Positions 33,114 to 41,602 of a stretch of DNA of 64,000 nucleotides are shown piece after piece. A program made the translations under genes and the position numbers. A model generated the notes under the pieces. That model worked only from the letters and a program-made list of their open reading frames with translations, was not told where the DNA came from and did not search any database. How positions within the stretch are numbered: the first letter of the stretch is position 1; each line of letters begins with the position of its first letter. Source of the stretch: an uncultured Dehalococcoidia bacterium (lineage in GTDB: Bacteria > Chloroflexota > Dehalococcoidia > Lucifugimonadales > UBA3495); the NCBI GenBank assembly GCA_951813535.1, contig OX638345.1, positions 509,029 to 573,028 of the forward strand, written 5' to 3'.

Positions 33114-33599
33114 ATGACAACACTGAACGATGTGCGCGCTACCCTGATAGCGCAGGGCTATCCCGCCGATCAAGTTGACGCCATGCTCAACTTGGCTGGC
33201 CGTATGGTCCTTGAAGGCTCGCTGGCGTCTAAGGATGACGTGAACGGATTACGGGATGAGTTCACGCTGTTCAAAATCGACGTCGGCACGCAGTTCGCCG
33301 AACTACGCGCAGAGATGGACACCAAGTTTGCTGAGATGCGCGTTGAGATGAACGGAAAGTTCGCCGAACTTCGTGTTGAGATGGACACCAAGTTTGCTGA
33401 GATGCGCGTTGAGATGAACGAAAAGTTCGCCGAACTTCGTGTTGAGATGTACGAAAAGTTTGCCGAGCAGCGCGCCGACGCAGACAACCGCGAGCGGCGA
33501 ATCATTAAGTGGGTAGTCGGAACGGTGCTGGCCGGCATTGCCGTGAACGTGGCCGTCATGGGCATCGGCATCGGTGTAGTGGCGCTGCTAATGCGGTGA
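33114..33599 (+). CDS. coiled-coil protein with C-terminal membrane anchor (DUF1640-like)
   Basis: 161 residues: a short helical head (TLNDVRATLIAQGYPADQVDAML), a coiled coil of about six 11-residue units of the form KFAELRVEM(D/N)xx, and a C-terminal hydrophobic helix (VGTVLAGIAVNVAVMGIGIGVVALL). This head-stalk-anchor plan is that of DUF1640/CCDC90-type small proteins of unknown role. The DNA of the stalk is a near-exact 66-bp tandem repeat. Its stop is 18 bases before the amidohydrolase start, so the two may be co-transcribed. Confidence 0.75.
   Translation: MTTLNDVRATLIAQGYPADQVDAMLNLAGRMVLEGSLASKDDVNGLRDEFTLFKIDVGTQFAELRAEMDTKFAEMRVEMNGKFAELRVEMDTKFAEMRVEMNEKFAELRVEMYEKFAEQRADADNRERRIIKWVVGTVLAGIAVNVAVMGIGIGVVALLMR
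33312..33443 (+). repeat. 66-bp tandem repeat within the coiled-coil gene
   Basis: Two 66-bp units (33312-33377 and 33378-33443) differ at one base; each codes for two 11-residue coiled-coil units. A partial, more diverged third unit follows. Unit number could change by slippage without breaking frame. Confidence 0.9.
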
Positions 33600-33617
33600 A
33601 TGGAAGGATTTTCCCCA

Positions 33618-34403
33618 ATGACCATCGTCGACACTCACGTCCACATCGGCCGCGATCACTACGAGCCGGTGGAGATGCTGCTGGCTCAGATGGAGCTGAA
33701 CGGCGTCTCCAAAACCGTGCTGGTGCAGTCCACCGCAACCCTGGACAATTCCTACGTGCTGGAGTGCAGGCAGCGCTTCCCCGGACGGCTGGCCGTGGTC
33801 TGCCGCGTGGACGTGGACGACCCGTCGGCGCCTGACACGCTGGAAGGTCTGCGGGACGCCGGCGCCGAGACCCTGCGCATCCGCAACTTTCACCGCTCAC
33901 CGGGAAACGACCCGCTGGCCGTGTGGCGCGCCGCCGCCCGCCTGGGCGTGTCCGTCAGCGTTGGCGGGCCCGCGGAGGGATTTGCGTCGGCCGAATTCGC
34001 CGCACTGGTCGAGGAACTGCCCGACCTGACCGTTATCATCGAGCACCTGGCCGGCATGGGCATCCACGCCATCGGCGCGCCGGAGATGCCGCCCGACGAC
34101 GTGTTCCGGCAGTCCCTGACCCTGGCCCGTTTCCCCAATACCGTCATGAAGATACACGGAATGGGGGAGATCAGCGATCCGCCCTTCCCCTACCGGAACA
34201 CCCCGCCCTACGTGCGCATGGCCTACGACACATTTGGTCCGGACCGGATGATATGGGGATCTGACTGGCCTCGGGTGACCAACCGTGAGGGTTACCGCAA
34301 CTCCCTGCGTTACACTTGGGAACAGATGGAGGACTGGTGTCCCAAGACGGACCTCGAAAAGATATTTGGCGGTACCGCATTGTCACTCTGGTCGTTCGGA
34401 TAG
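33618..34403 (+). CDS. amidohydrolase-2 family protein (TIM-barrel metal hydrolase/decarboxylase)
   Basis: 261 residues from ATG 33618, preceded by GGAAGGA; an ATG at 33600 lies before that site. Metal-binding DTHVHIG at the N-terminus, a histidine in IIEHLAGMG, and MIWGSDWPRV near the C-terminus place it in the amidohydrolase-2 (PF04909) group, which includes lactonases and decarboxylases acting on carboxylic or aromatic compounds. Slightly short for the family but with all motif regions present. Substrate unknown. Confidence 0.85.
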   Translation: MTIVDTHVHIGRDHYEPVEMLLAQMELNGVSKTVLVQSTATLDNSYVLECRQRFPGRLAVVCRVDVDDPSAPDTLEGLRDAGAETLRIRNFHRSPGNDPLAVWRAAARLGVSVSVGGPAEGFASAEFAALVEELPDLTVIIEHLAGMGIHAIGAPEMPPDDVFRQSLTLARFPNTVMKIHGMGEISDPPFPYRNTPPYVRMAYDTFGPDRMIWGSDWPRVTNREGYRNSLRYTWEQMEDWCPKTDLEKIFGGTALSLWSFG

Positions 34404-34441
34404 TCGAGTCGCAGATCGAGTTATTTGGCTCGCCATTATGA

Positions 34442-34471
34442 TTGTCAAATTGGACAGGGGCGATTTATCAT
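34442..34471 (+). promoter_or_regulatory. sigma70-type promoter for the amino-acid transporter operon
   Basis: TTGTCA (34442-34447), 18-base spacer, TATCAT (34466-34471), about 70 bases before the substrate-binding protein start. The surrounding DNA contains short inverted repeats (for example GGCGA...TCGCC) that could bind a regulator. Confidence 0.55.
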
Positions 34472-34539
34472 GGTCGCCAAATTTGAGCCACCGAAGTGCG
34501 CCATAAGTGTGCCATAGAAGCCTCAGGAGGAAACGTGTA

Positions 34540-35709
34540 ATGAAACGATACTTCAAATACGTCGCCGGTGCGATGATGCTAGCCGGCATTGTGGCCGTGA
34601 TGGCCTGTACCGGAGACGAGCCCACCGCGCCCGCGCCCGTCACGGAGCCTACCGCTCCCGCCGCCGCCACGGCTATGCCAGAGCCGCCCACGGATGCCGC
34701 TCCCACGCCCACCGAAGCCATGGATATGCAGGCCGGAAGCCGTCTCCAGACCGTGATGGATCGCGGTCATGTAATCTGCGCCAGCCGCAACGACGTTCCC
34801 GGCTACGGATTCATTGACGCCTCCGGCGCCAACGTCGGCTTCGATATTGACCTGTGCCGCGCCCTTGCTGCCGCTGTCCTGAACGACCCGTCCGCCATCG
34901 AGATTCGGCTGATCAGCGCCGCCGAGCGCGGGCCCACCATCCAGTCCGGTGAAGTGGACATGCTGGTCCGCACCGTTACCTGGACCACCTCCCGTGACGC
35001 CCAGTGGGGCAACTACGCCCAGACCATGTTCTACGACGGTCAGGGCTTCATGGTGAACCGGAGCCTGGGCATCGACAGCGCCTACGATCTGCAGGGCGCC
35101 TCCGTCTGCGTGACCCAGGGCACCACCACCGAGCTGAACCTGGCCGACTTCTCCAACCAGAACGGCCTCAACATCGAAGCGTTGACCTTCGAGGACACCG
35201 CGGCCGTGGTGGCAGCCTATGAGAGCGGACAGTGCGACGCATTCACCAACGACCGCTCGCAGTTGGCCGCGCTGGGCACCTCCCTGGCCGACCGCGACGC
35301 CCACGTCATCCTGCCGGAGACCATTTCCGAAGAGCCCCTGGGCCCGGTGGTCCCCCATGGCGATGACCAGTGGTTCGACATCGTGAAGACCGTCATGTCC
35401 ATCCTGATCTACGCCGAAGCCTACGACGTCAGCTCGTCCAATCTGCCGTCCGCCGCTACCGGCGAAACCAAGAAGGACCGCCTGTTGGGCTTCGAAGGCT
35501 CCTGGGGACAGGAGAGCCTGGGCCTCAACCAGATGGCTGCGCAGAACGTGATCCGCGCCGTCGGCAACTACGGCGAAATCTACGACCGCAACCTGGGTCC
35601 CAGCGGCATCGACCTGCCCCGTGAAAACGGGCGCAATGCCCTGTGGTCCGACGCTGCCTGCAGCGACTGCCCCAAGGGCGGCCAGATCTACGCGGCTCCC
35701 TTGCGCTAA
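34540..35709 (+). CDS. aapJ: amino-acid ABC transporter substrate-binding lipoprotein (AapJ-like)
   Basis: 389 residues from ATG 34540 with AGGAGG nine bases upstream. Lipoprotein signal with lipobox VMAC (Cys23), Pro/Thr/Ala linker, then a family-3 solute-binding fold: LQTVMDRGHVICASRND, VGFDIDLCRALAAAVL, SGEVDMLVRTVTWTTSRD, YDLQGASVCVTQGTTTELNL, and a C-terminal extension typical of the general L-amino-acid binding protein AapJ. Captures amino acids outside the membrane for the permeases encoded next. First gene of the aap operon. Confidence 0.9.
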   Translation: MKRYFKYVAGAMMLAGIVAVMACTGDEPTAPAPVTEPTAPAAATAMPEPPTDAAPTPTEAMDMQAGSRLQTVMDRGHVICASRNDVPGYGFIDASGANVGFDIDLCRALAAAVLNDPSAIEIRLISAAERGPTIQSGEVDMLVRTVTWTTSRDAQWGNYAQTMFYDGQGFMVNRSLGIDSAYDLQGASVCVTQGTTTELNLADFSNQNGLNIEALTFEDTAAVVAAYESGQCDAFTNDRSQLAALGTSLADRDAHVILPETISEEPLGPVVPHGDDQWFDIVKTVMSILIYAEAYDVSSSNLPSAATGETKKDRLLGFEGSWGQESLGLNQMAAQNVIRAVGNYGEIYDRNLGPSGIDLPRENGRNALWSDAACSDCPKGGQIYAAPLR

Positions 35710-35741
35710 CCACACATTCCTGCGTGACCGACGCAATTCAC

Positions 35742-35778
35742 GGGGTGATCGGTTTCAACCGGTCACCCCTTTATTTTG
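35742..35778 (+). terminator. terminator/attenuator between aapJ and aapQ
   Basis: A 12-bp stem with one G-T pair (35742-35753 with 35758-35769), tetraloop, then TTTATTTTG. Partial termination here would give more binding protein than permease, a common arrangement. Confidence 0.8.
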
Positions 35779-35868
35779 CCCCCAAACGGGGCCGGGCGTC
35801 ACCTCGTGTTTTGCGCTAAAATCGGCCCCACCTGAAACCCGCATCGACACACTGGCAAAGTCCGCCCA

Positions 35869-37065
35869 ATGGCAGCGATACTCCAAAATCTCACCTACCA
35901 GGGCATCCCGATCTGGCGCCACGCCCAGATTATCCAGTGGACCGCACAGGTCTTGTCCGGCTTCCTGGTGGTGTTTCTGGTCGCCTGGTTCTTCTTCAAC
36001 ATCGCCAACGCGATTGACGAGCGGGAAATTCCCTACGGTTTCAGCTTCCTGGAGCGCGCCTACCAAACCCCGATCGGCCAGCACTTTCTCCCCTACGAGA
36101 CGTCGGACACGTTCCTGTACGCCTTCGTAGTTGCCGCGGTCAACACCATCGTGGTATCCATCGTGGGCGTCATCCTGGCCACGCTGCTCGGGATATTCAT
36201 CGGCGTGTGCCGGTTGTCGGGGAACTGGCTGGTGGCCAAGGTGGCCCTGGTCTATGTCGAGTTCTTCCGCAACGTTCCCCTGCTCATCCAGCTTTACTTC
36301 TGGTTCTACATCGTGCTGGTGCTGCCCCCGGTTCGCGAGGGCTACGCCATCGCCAATCGGGTGTATATCAACAACGCCGGCGTTTCGATACCATTCCCGT
36401 TCCCCGATGGAGCGGCCGCGGCGGTTTGCTGGATAGCACTTGCGGTGGCCGGCATGATCGCGGGAATCGCCGTCCATCGCGGCCTGACTCAGCGCGAGGT
36501 CACCACCGGCCAGCCGTCCTATCCCCTGATCGGCGGGTTCGCTACTGCCATCGTCGCCGGAGGCGTGGCGTGGCTGGTCATCAGTTTCGTCGCTGGCGCC
36601 CCTCTCGTCGTGTCCCAACCGGCGCCGCAGGGCGCCTTCGGGCGAATAGCGGGCGGCTTTACCGTCTCCGGGGGCCTGATGGCGCTGCTGATCGGGCTGA
36701 TAATGTACACCTCGTCATTCATCGCCGAAATCGTACGGGCCGGCATCCAGTCGGTGGGCCGGGGACAGATAGAAGCGGCCCGCGCCCTGGGGCTGTCCCC
36801 CATGAGCACCCTGCGGCAGGTCACCTTTCCCCAGGCGCTGCGCGTTATCATCCCCCCATTGATCAGCCAGTTCCTCAATATCACCAAGAACAGCAGCCTG
36901 GCCGGCGCCATCGGTTTCTCAGATCTGATGAACGTCGCCAAGACGATGACGCAGACTGCGCCCGCGATCAACATTATCATTCTCGTCATGGTGGCTTATC
37001 TCGCCATGAGCCTGACCTACTCGCTGATCGGCAACCTGTACAACCGCCACATCCGCATCGCTTGA
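35869..37065 (+). CDS. aapQ: amino-acid ABC transporter permease (AapQ-like)
   Basis: 398 residues, multi-spanning inner-membrane protein of the His/Glu/Gln/Arg permease family. It has the longer AapQ layout with an extra periplasmic region (~150-270) between early and late membrane segments. The EAA loop that contacts the ATPase is near the end: GQIEAARALGLSPMSTLRQVTFPQALR. Pairs with AapM as a heterodimer. The start has no obvious ribosome-binding site. Confidence 0.9.
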   Translation: MAAILQNLTYQGIPIWRHAQIIQWTAQVLSGFLVVFLVAWFFFNIANAIDEREIPYGFSFLERAYQTPIGQHFLPYETSDTFLYAFVVAAVNTIVVSIVGVILATLLGIFIGVCRLSGNWLVAKVALVYVEFFRNVPLLIQLYFWFYIVLVLPPVREGYAIANRVYINNAGVSIPFPFPDGAAAAVCWIALAVAGMIAGIAVHRGLTQREVTTGQPSYPLIGGFATAIVAGGVAWLVISFVAGAPLVVSQPAPQGAFGRIAGGFTVSGGLMALLIGLIMYTSSFIAEIVRAGIQSVGRGQIEAARALGLSPMSTLRQVTFPQALRVIIPPLISQFLNITKNSSLAGAIGFSDLMNVAKTMTQTAPAINIIILVMVAYLAMSLTYSLIGNLYNRHIRIA

Positions 37066-37074
37066 GTCTGACCG

Positions 37075-38337
37075 GTGTCCACCGTTACCGAACCCGTGAC
37101 CACCCAGTTGCCGCCGCCGCGTTCCGAGACCGGCCTGGCCGGGTGGCTTCGCGCCAACCTGTTCAGCACATGGTACAACTCTGCCCTCACGGTGGTTGTG
37201 GGCATCGTGGTGGGCTGGGCGCTCTGGTACGGCTTGAGTTGGTTGTTCGTCGACGCCGATTTTACCGTGATCGGGACTCTGGGCGGCCTGCTCATGATAG
37301 GCCAATACAATACGGAGCAGGCGTGCCCCGGACAGAACTGTTTCTGGCGCCCCCAATTTGCCTTGATGCTGATGAGTTTGTTGCTGGGGATGTCCTGGTC
37401 GGTGGCCGGCGGCGGGCTTACCAAACGCATCGCCATCATCGTCCCTGTGGTGGTCGCCCTATTTGCGCTCCTTCCATACAGCCTGGAGCGAATGGGGTGG
37501 GACGTGCGTCTGTTGCTGGTGGCAAACTTGCCGTCGCTGCTGGTGGGCTACGCGCTGGCCCGCTACACCGCGGTGGGCACCTGGCGCTGGGTTGCTGTGC
37601 TCAGCGTATTGGCGTTTCTGCTGGCGCTGGTACTGCTGCGCGGCATTCCGGGTGTGCCCGGCCTGCAGCCCGTCTCCACACTGCACTGGGGTGGGTTGAT
37701 GCTGAACCTCCTGCTGGCGGTGGCCGGCATAGTCGTCAGCTTTCCCATCGGAATCGCGCTGGCCCTGGGACGACGCAGTCAGCTTGTGGTTCTCAAGACG
37801 CTGTGCGTCGTGTTCATCGAGGTTTTCAGGGGTGTTCCCCTGATCACGCTGCTGTTCATGTCGCAGGTCCTGGTGCCTCTGGCCTTCCCCGAGAACTTCC
37901 CGCTTAACTCCCTGCTCCGCGCTGCCATCCTTATCACCCTGTTCAGCGCGGCCTACACGGCGGAAAACATTCGTGGCGGTCTGCAGGCCCTGCACCCCGG
38001 CCAGGCCGAGGCCGCCCGCGCCTTGGGCCTTCCCGGTTGGCACACTACCCTGTTGATCTCGCTGCCTCAGGCCATCCGCAACGTCATCCCGGCCATCGTG
38101 GGCCAGTTCATCGCCCTGTTCAAGGACACCAGCCTCGTGTACATCATCGGGATGCTGGACATCGTGGAGCTCAGCCGTAAATTCGCCACCACCTACGTAG
38201 AAAACGGCATGCTCCCGTACCTGGACGACGTACACGAGGTGTTCATCTTCCTGGCGTTGGTGTTCTGGATTTTCTGCTACGGTATGTCCTACGTCAGCGG
38301 CCGCATCGAGCGTCACTTGGGAGTCGGCGAGAGGTAA
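37075..38337 (+). CDS. aapM: amino-acid ABC transporter permease (AapM-like)
   Basis: 420 residues from GTG 37075, nine bases after aapQ. Many hydrophobic segments; EAA loop GQAEAARALGLPGWHTTLLI near residue 310; conserved EVFRGVPLITLLFM before it. Length and partner order match AapM of the general L-amino-acid transporter. Confidence 0.9.
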   Translation: MSTVTEPVTTQLPPPRSETGLAGWLRANLFSTWYNSALTVVVGIVVGWALWYGLSWLFVDADFTVIGTLGGLLMIGQYNTEQACPGQNCFWRPQFALMLMSLLLGMSWSVAGGGLTKRIAIIVPVVVALFALLPYSLERMGWDVRLLLVANLPSLLVGYALARYTAVGTWRWVAVLSVLAFLLALVLLRGIPGVPGLQPVSTLHWGGLMLNLLLAVAGIVVSFPIGIALALGRRSQLVVLKTLCVVFIEVFRGVPLITLLFMSQVLVPLAFPENFPLNSLLRAAILITLFSAAYTAENIRGGLQALHPGQAEAARALGLPGWHTTLLISLPQAIRNVIPAIVGQFIALFKDTSLVYIIGMLDIVELSRKFATTYVENGMLPYLDDVHEVFIFLALVFWIFCYGMSYVSGRIERHLGVGER

Positions 38338-38658
38338 CGCCCCGGCCGTCGATTGACCACGTTCTGCTAGAATGACGCGGAAAATAACCAATGGAGCGCC
38401 GATTGAGACGGATCTACAGCCGGCCGGCGTCCACTCATCTTCTATTTTGGGTTGGACGTCCTGGTGGGCGCTATCGCCTGCGCCGTCGGTAGAAACGAGT
38501 TAGACCTGACACGCGGCCGGTTGATGATCACATGATGACTTCCATCATGCTGGACAACGGAATCGCGCGAGGGCCTGACTACTTCGCGCTTTTTTGGAGG
38601 GAATCGGGCCGCCGCCCGCGCAGTGAACGCCAATAGACCCGCCGCATCGGAGGGCGTC
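38338..38658. other. intergenic region between aapM and aapP
   Basis: 320 bp with no supported gene. Contains a stem-loop with a T-run at 38565-38595 and a smaller hairpin around CATGATGACTTCCATCATG near 38531. The gap is unusual inside an aap operon, where aapP normally follows aapM at once, so aapP may have its own promoter or depend on read-through. Confidence 0.5.
38565..38595 (+). terminator. terminator-like stem-loop upstream of aapP
   Basis: Stem GCGCGAGG (38565-38572) with CTTCGCGC (38582-38589), one G-T pair, 9-base loop and six T (38590-38595), immediately before the aapP leader. Could end the aapQM transcript or attenuate aapP. Confidence 0.65.
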
Positions 38659-39417
38659 ATGACTACCAACGGAACAACGGAAGACGTCGAAGACATCATC
38701 GTGTGCCGCGACGTGCACAAGTGGTACGGCAACTTTCACGCCTTGCGGGGCGTCACGACCACCGTCCAAAAGGGTGAGGTTGTGGTGATCATCGGGCCCT
38801 CCGGCTCCGGCAAGTCCACTTTCATCCGCACCATCAACCGGCTCGAACAGCACCAGCGCGGTGACATCGTTGTCGACGGCATCGAGTTGACCAACGACAT
38901 CCGCAACATCGACGCCATTCGCCGCGACGTGGGCATGGTCTTCCAGTCCTTCAACCTGTTCCCTCACCTGACGGTCCAACGCAACATCACGCTGGCGCCG
39001 ACCAAGGTCCGCAAGATGCCGTCCCACGAGGCAGACGCCGTCGCCATGGAACTCCTGGAGCGGGTGGGCATTCCCGAACAGGCCGACAAGTATCCCGCGC
39101 AGTTGTCCGGCGGCCAGCAGCAGCGCGTCGCCATTGCCCGCGCCCTGGCCATGCAGCCCAACATCATGCTCTTCGACGAGCCCACGTCGGCTCTCGACCC
39201 CGAGATGATCAAGGAAGTCCTCGAGGTCATGCGCGAACTGGCCGAGTCGCAAATGACGATCCTGGCCGTCTCCCACGAGCTTGGTTTTGCGCGGGAAGTG
39301 GCCGACCGCATCGTGATGTTCGACGAGGGCCAGATCGTCGAGGACCAGCCTCCGGACGAGTTCTTCAACAACCCGCGCCACGAGCGCGTGAAGCACTTCC
39401 TTTCGCAGATCCTGTAA
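38659..39417 (+). CDS. aapP: amino-acid ABC transporter ATP-binding protein (AapP/GlnQ-like)
   Basis: 252 residues from ATG 38659 (GGAGG five bases upstream). Complete ABC ATPase: Walker A GPSGSGKST, Q-loop VFQSFNLFPHLTV, signature LSGGQQQR, Walker B IMLFDEPTSALDPE, H-loop SHE. Powers the AapQM permease. The FQSFNLFPH and SALDPEM wording is that of polar-amino-acid transporters. Confidence 0.95.
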   Translation: MTTNGTTEDVEDIIVCRDVHKWYGNFHALRGVTTTVQKGEVVVIIGPSGSGKSTFIRTINRLEQHQRGDIVVDGIELTNDIRNIDAIRRDVGMVFQSFNLFPHLTVQRNITLAPTKVRKMPSHEADAVAMELLERVGIPEQADKYPAQLSGGQQQRVAIARALAMQPNIMLFDEPTSALDPEMIKEVLEVMRELAESQMTILAVSHELGFAREVADRIVMFDEGQIVEDQPPDEFFNNPRHERVKHFLSQIL

Positions 39418-39431
39418 TTCGGGTCGGCCCC

Positions 39432-39626
39432 ATGGAATTGGCGCGGAAATTCGGACGTTGGATCTGGGCCGGCGGCGAGGCCGAATCCCATTGGGCGCGC
39501 CAGCGAAGGTTGCCCTTCTGGGAACATCCGTGGTTCACGCGCATCTATCGGATCGCATTCGTCACCGGTTGGGTTGCCGTTGTCGCATTCTTCCTGATCT
39601 GGAACCTGGTGTGGGCCACCCCTTGA
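39432..39626 (+). CDS. small single-pass membrane protein
   Basis: 64 residues, 14 bases after aapP. Basic, Trp-rich N-terminal half (WIWAGGEAESHWARQRRLPFW) and one transmembrane helix (IAFVTGWVAVVAFFLIWNLVW). No clear ribosome-binding site. No family recognised; co-transcription with the transporter suggests an accessory role at most. Confidence 0.5.
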   Translation: MELARKFGRWIWAGGEAESHWARQRRLPFWEHPWFTRIYRIAFVTGWVAVVAFFLIWNLVWATP

Positions 39627-39645
39627 CGGCTGGGGCCCTGCCTGC

Positions 39646-39670
39646 GGGCCTTGCAGGAGCCGCAAGGCCC
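39646..39670 (+). terminator. strong hairpin after the aap operon
   Basis: A 9-bp perfect stem GGGCCTTGC / GCAAGGCCC with a 7-base loop; no T-run, so its role as terminator is uncertain. Confidence 0.45.
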
Positions 39671-39763
39671 GGCGTCAAGGCAGCGCTCCGTTTGCCCAGC
39701 CAACACCGCGCACGATAAAATCGCCCAAGACTGAACTCGTCCCTCGTTACCAGGAGCGTAGCC

Positions 39764-40672
39764 ATGCCTGACTCACAGATGCAGATCGGGGTCGTTTTTC
39801 CCCAGACCGAGATTGGTTCCGACCCCGTCGCCGTGCGCGATTACGTGCAGGCGGCCGAGGAATTGGGCTACGCCCACATCATCGCGTATGACCACGTGCT
39901 GGGCGCGGATACCGCGTACCACCAGCCGTGGACGGGCAGCTACACCAAGGACAGCCTGTTCCACGAGATCTTCGTGGCTTTCGGCTACATGGCGGCGCTG
40001 ACCACCAGCGTGGAACTGGTCTCCGCCATTGTCATTCTCGGCCAGCGTCAGACCGCGCTGGTGGCCAAGCAGGCCGCCGAAGTGGACGTGCTGAGCGGCG
40101 GCAGACTCCGTCTGGGCGTGGGCATCGGCTGGAACCCAGTGGAATACGAAGCGCTGGGCGAAGATTTCAGCACCCGCGGCCGTCGCGCCGAAGAGCAGAT
40201 GGAGCTGTTGCGCCGCCTCTGGACGGAAGAGGTGGTCGACTTTCACGGCCGTTACCACAACGTCACCAATGCCGGCATCAACCCCCTGCCGGTGCAGCGG
40301 CCGATCCCATTGTGGATGGGAGCCGGCAGCCGCGCCCGTGGGCCGATCCCCACCGACCGCGTGCTGAGCCGGGTGGGACGTTGCGCCGACGGCTGGTTCC
40401 CCCAGTTCCAGTCCGATGATCCCCAGGCGGCCACCGCCATCGCCAAAGTGCGTGACGCCGCCGTTGCCGCCGGCCGCGACCCTGACGCCATCGGCATGGA
40501 GCCACGGGTCAATTACTCTGATGGCGACCCCGAGTTCTGGCAGGCCAGGGCGGAGGAGTGGCGCGGTATGGGCGCGTCGCACTTTTCCGTGAACACCATG
40601 TCGGCCAACCTGACCGGGGCTGATGCCCATATCAACGCCATTCGCGAGTTCAAGGAAGTCATCAACGGCTAA
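39764..40672 (+). CDS. LLM class (F420-dependent-type) oxidoreductase
   Basis: 302 residues, luciferase-like barrel. Family segments: IGVVFPQTEIG at the N-terminus, AEELGYAHIIAYDHVLG, AKQAAEVDVLSGGRLRLGVGIGWNPVEYEALG, and GRCADGWFPQ. The GVGIGWN...EYEALG wording is that of probable F420-dependent oxidoreductases. AGGAG precedes the ATG. Monocistronic by position. Substrate unknown. Confidence 0.88.
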   Translation: MPDSQMQIGVVFPQTEIGSDPVAVRDYVQAAEELGYAHIIAYDHVLGADTAYHQPWTGSYTKDSLFHEIFVAFGYMAALTTSVELVSAIVILGQRQTALVAKQAAEVDVLSGGRLRLGVGIGWNPVEYEALGEDFSTRGRRAEEQMELLRRLWTEEVVDFHGRYHNVTNAGINPLPVQRPIPLWMGAGSRARGPIPTDRVLSRVGRCADGWFPQFQSDDPQAATAIAKVRDAAVAAGRDPDAIGMEPRVNYSDGDPEFWQARAEEWRGMGASHFSVNTMSANLTGADAHINAIREFKEVING

Positions 40673-40713
40673 CTGCCGGCGCTCACCCAAACCCGTCATT
40701 CGCTACCCCTTTA

Positions 40714-40741
40714 CGTCATTCCGGCGAAAGCCGGAATCCAG
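40714..40741. repeat. short hairpin repeat (CGTCATTCCGGCGAAAGCCGGAAT type)
   Basis: Stem TTCCGGC / GCCGGAA around GAAA with flanking CGTCA and CCAG, a form of a widespread bacterial palindromic repeat. Second copy in this window at 6079-6106. Lies in the leader of the Uma2 gene. Confidence 0.75.
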
Positions 40742-40768
40742 AACGTCGTTGTCTTGGAGGCTTGACAG

Positions 40769-41449
40769 ATGGTTACGACCACGCCGAAAGAGCCAACCAT
40801 CGAGGCTCCCGACGCCCCCCATTACGAACCCGATATGCCCATGGCCTTCGGCAGCGAACTGCGCCTGAACCTGAAGGCCCTGGGCGTGGACGGAACTGCC
40901 CTCGATTTCGGGGAGCGGCTTGTCCAGCTTACCCGGGATAACGAACCCTACGACTTCCAATTTTCCGCCCAGGGAGAACTCATCGTAATGGCCCCGTCAG
41001 GCGCTTTGAGCAACCGCGACGAGACTGTAATCAACGCTGACCTGGAAATGTATAATCGGCAGCATCCCGGAATGTGCTTTTCCCAGACCATCGGGTTCTG
41101 GCTTCCCAGCAACGCGCAGTTGATGCCCGATGCCGCCTGGATTACCCAGGAGCGGTTCGACAATCTCACTGAGCGAGAGCTGTATGGCACCATCAACGGC
41201 GCGCCCGACTTTGTGGTGGAAGTCCGCTCCCGCAGTGACCGTCTCCCGCCGCTGCTGGCAAAAATGGCGGAGTGGATGGAAGGCGGCGCTCGCTTGGGCT
41301 GGATGCTGGACGCTATTGACCGCCGCGTCTATATCTTTCGCCCCGGGAGTGAGATGGAAATATTGGAGGATCCGGCAGTGTTGGATGGGGAGGACGTTCT
41401 GCCGGGTTTCACGTTTGAGGTGGGGCGACTGATGTTCGGGCACGAATAA
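40769..41449 (+). CDS. Uma2 family (PD-(D/E)XK-like, DUF820) protein
   Basis: 226 residues. The restriction-endonuclease-like core is visible: GELIVMAPSG, ETVINADLEMYN, LMPDAAWI (metal-binding Asp) and GAPDFVVEVRSRSD (acidic plus E-V-R where E-x-K is usual), ending DGEDVLPGFTFEVGRLM. Uma2 proteins are abundant in Cyanobacteria and Chloroflexota; biological role unsettled (putative nuclease). GGAGG precedes the ATG. Confidence 0.8.
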   Translation: MVTTTPKEPTIEAPDAPHYEPDMPMAFGSELRLNLKALGVDGTALDFGERLVQLTRDNEPYDFQFSAQGELIVMAPSGALSNRDETVINADLEMYNRQHPGMCFSQTIGFWLPSNAQLMPDAAWITQERFDNLTERELYGTINGAPDFVVEVRSRSDRLPPLLAKMAEWMEGGARLGWMLDAIDRRVYIFRPGSEMEILEDPAVLDGEDVLPGFTFEVGRLMFGHE

Positions 41450-41466
41450 CCGCCACAGGGCAATTT

Positions 41467-41560
41467 CGTCAGAGTCAGGATTTACTGGATTCCAGGATTT
41501 TCGGGATTACACTTCCCTGATCCTGTCAATCTAATGATCTTGAAAATCCTGATTCTGACG
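41467..41560. repeat. dispersed inverted-repeat element, family 1, copy C
   Basis: A 94-bp palindrome with ends CGTCAGAGTCAGGATT and, reverse-complemented, CGTCAGAATCAGGATT. Between the Uma2 and SDR genes. Confidence 0.85.
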
Positions 41561-41602
41561 GATGACCGCAACCATTTTCATTCTGCATAAGGAGACAAAA
41601 CT

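Noticed and set aside
33312-33470. CRISPR-like spacing in the 66-bp repeat region
   Set aside because: Units are contiguous, in frame and coding; no spacers. No CRISPR array was seen elsewhere in the window.
36207-37907. 566-codon frame across aapQ and aapM
   Set aside because: Arg/Pro/Gly-rich shadow; the two permease frames have EAA loops and membrane helices.
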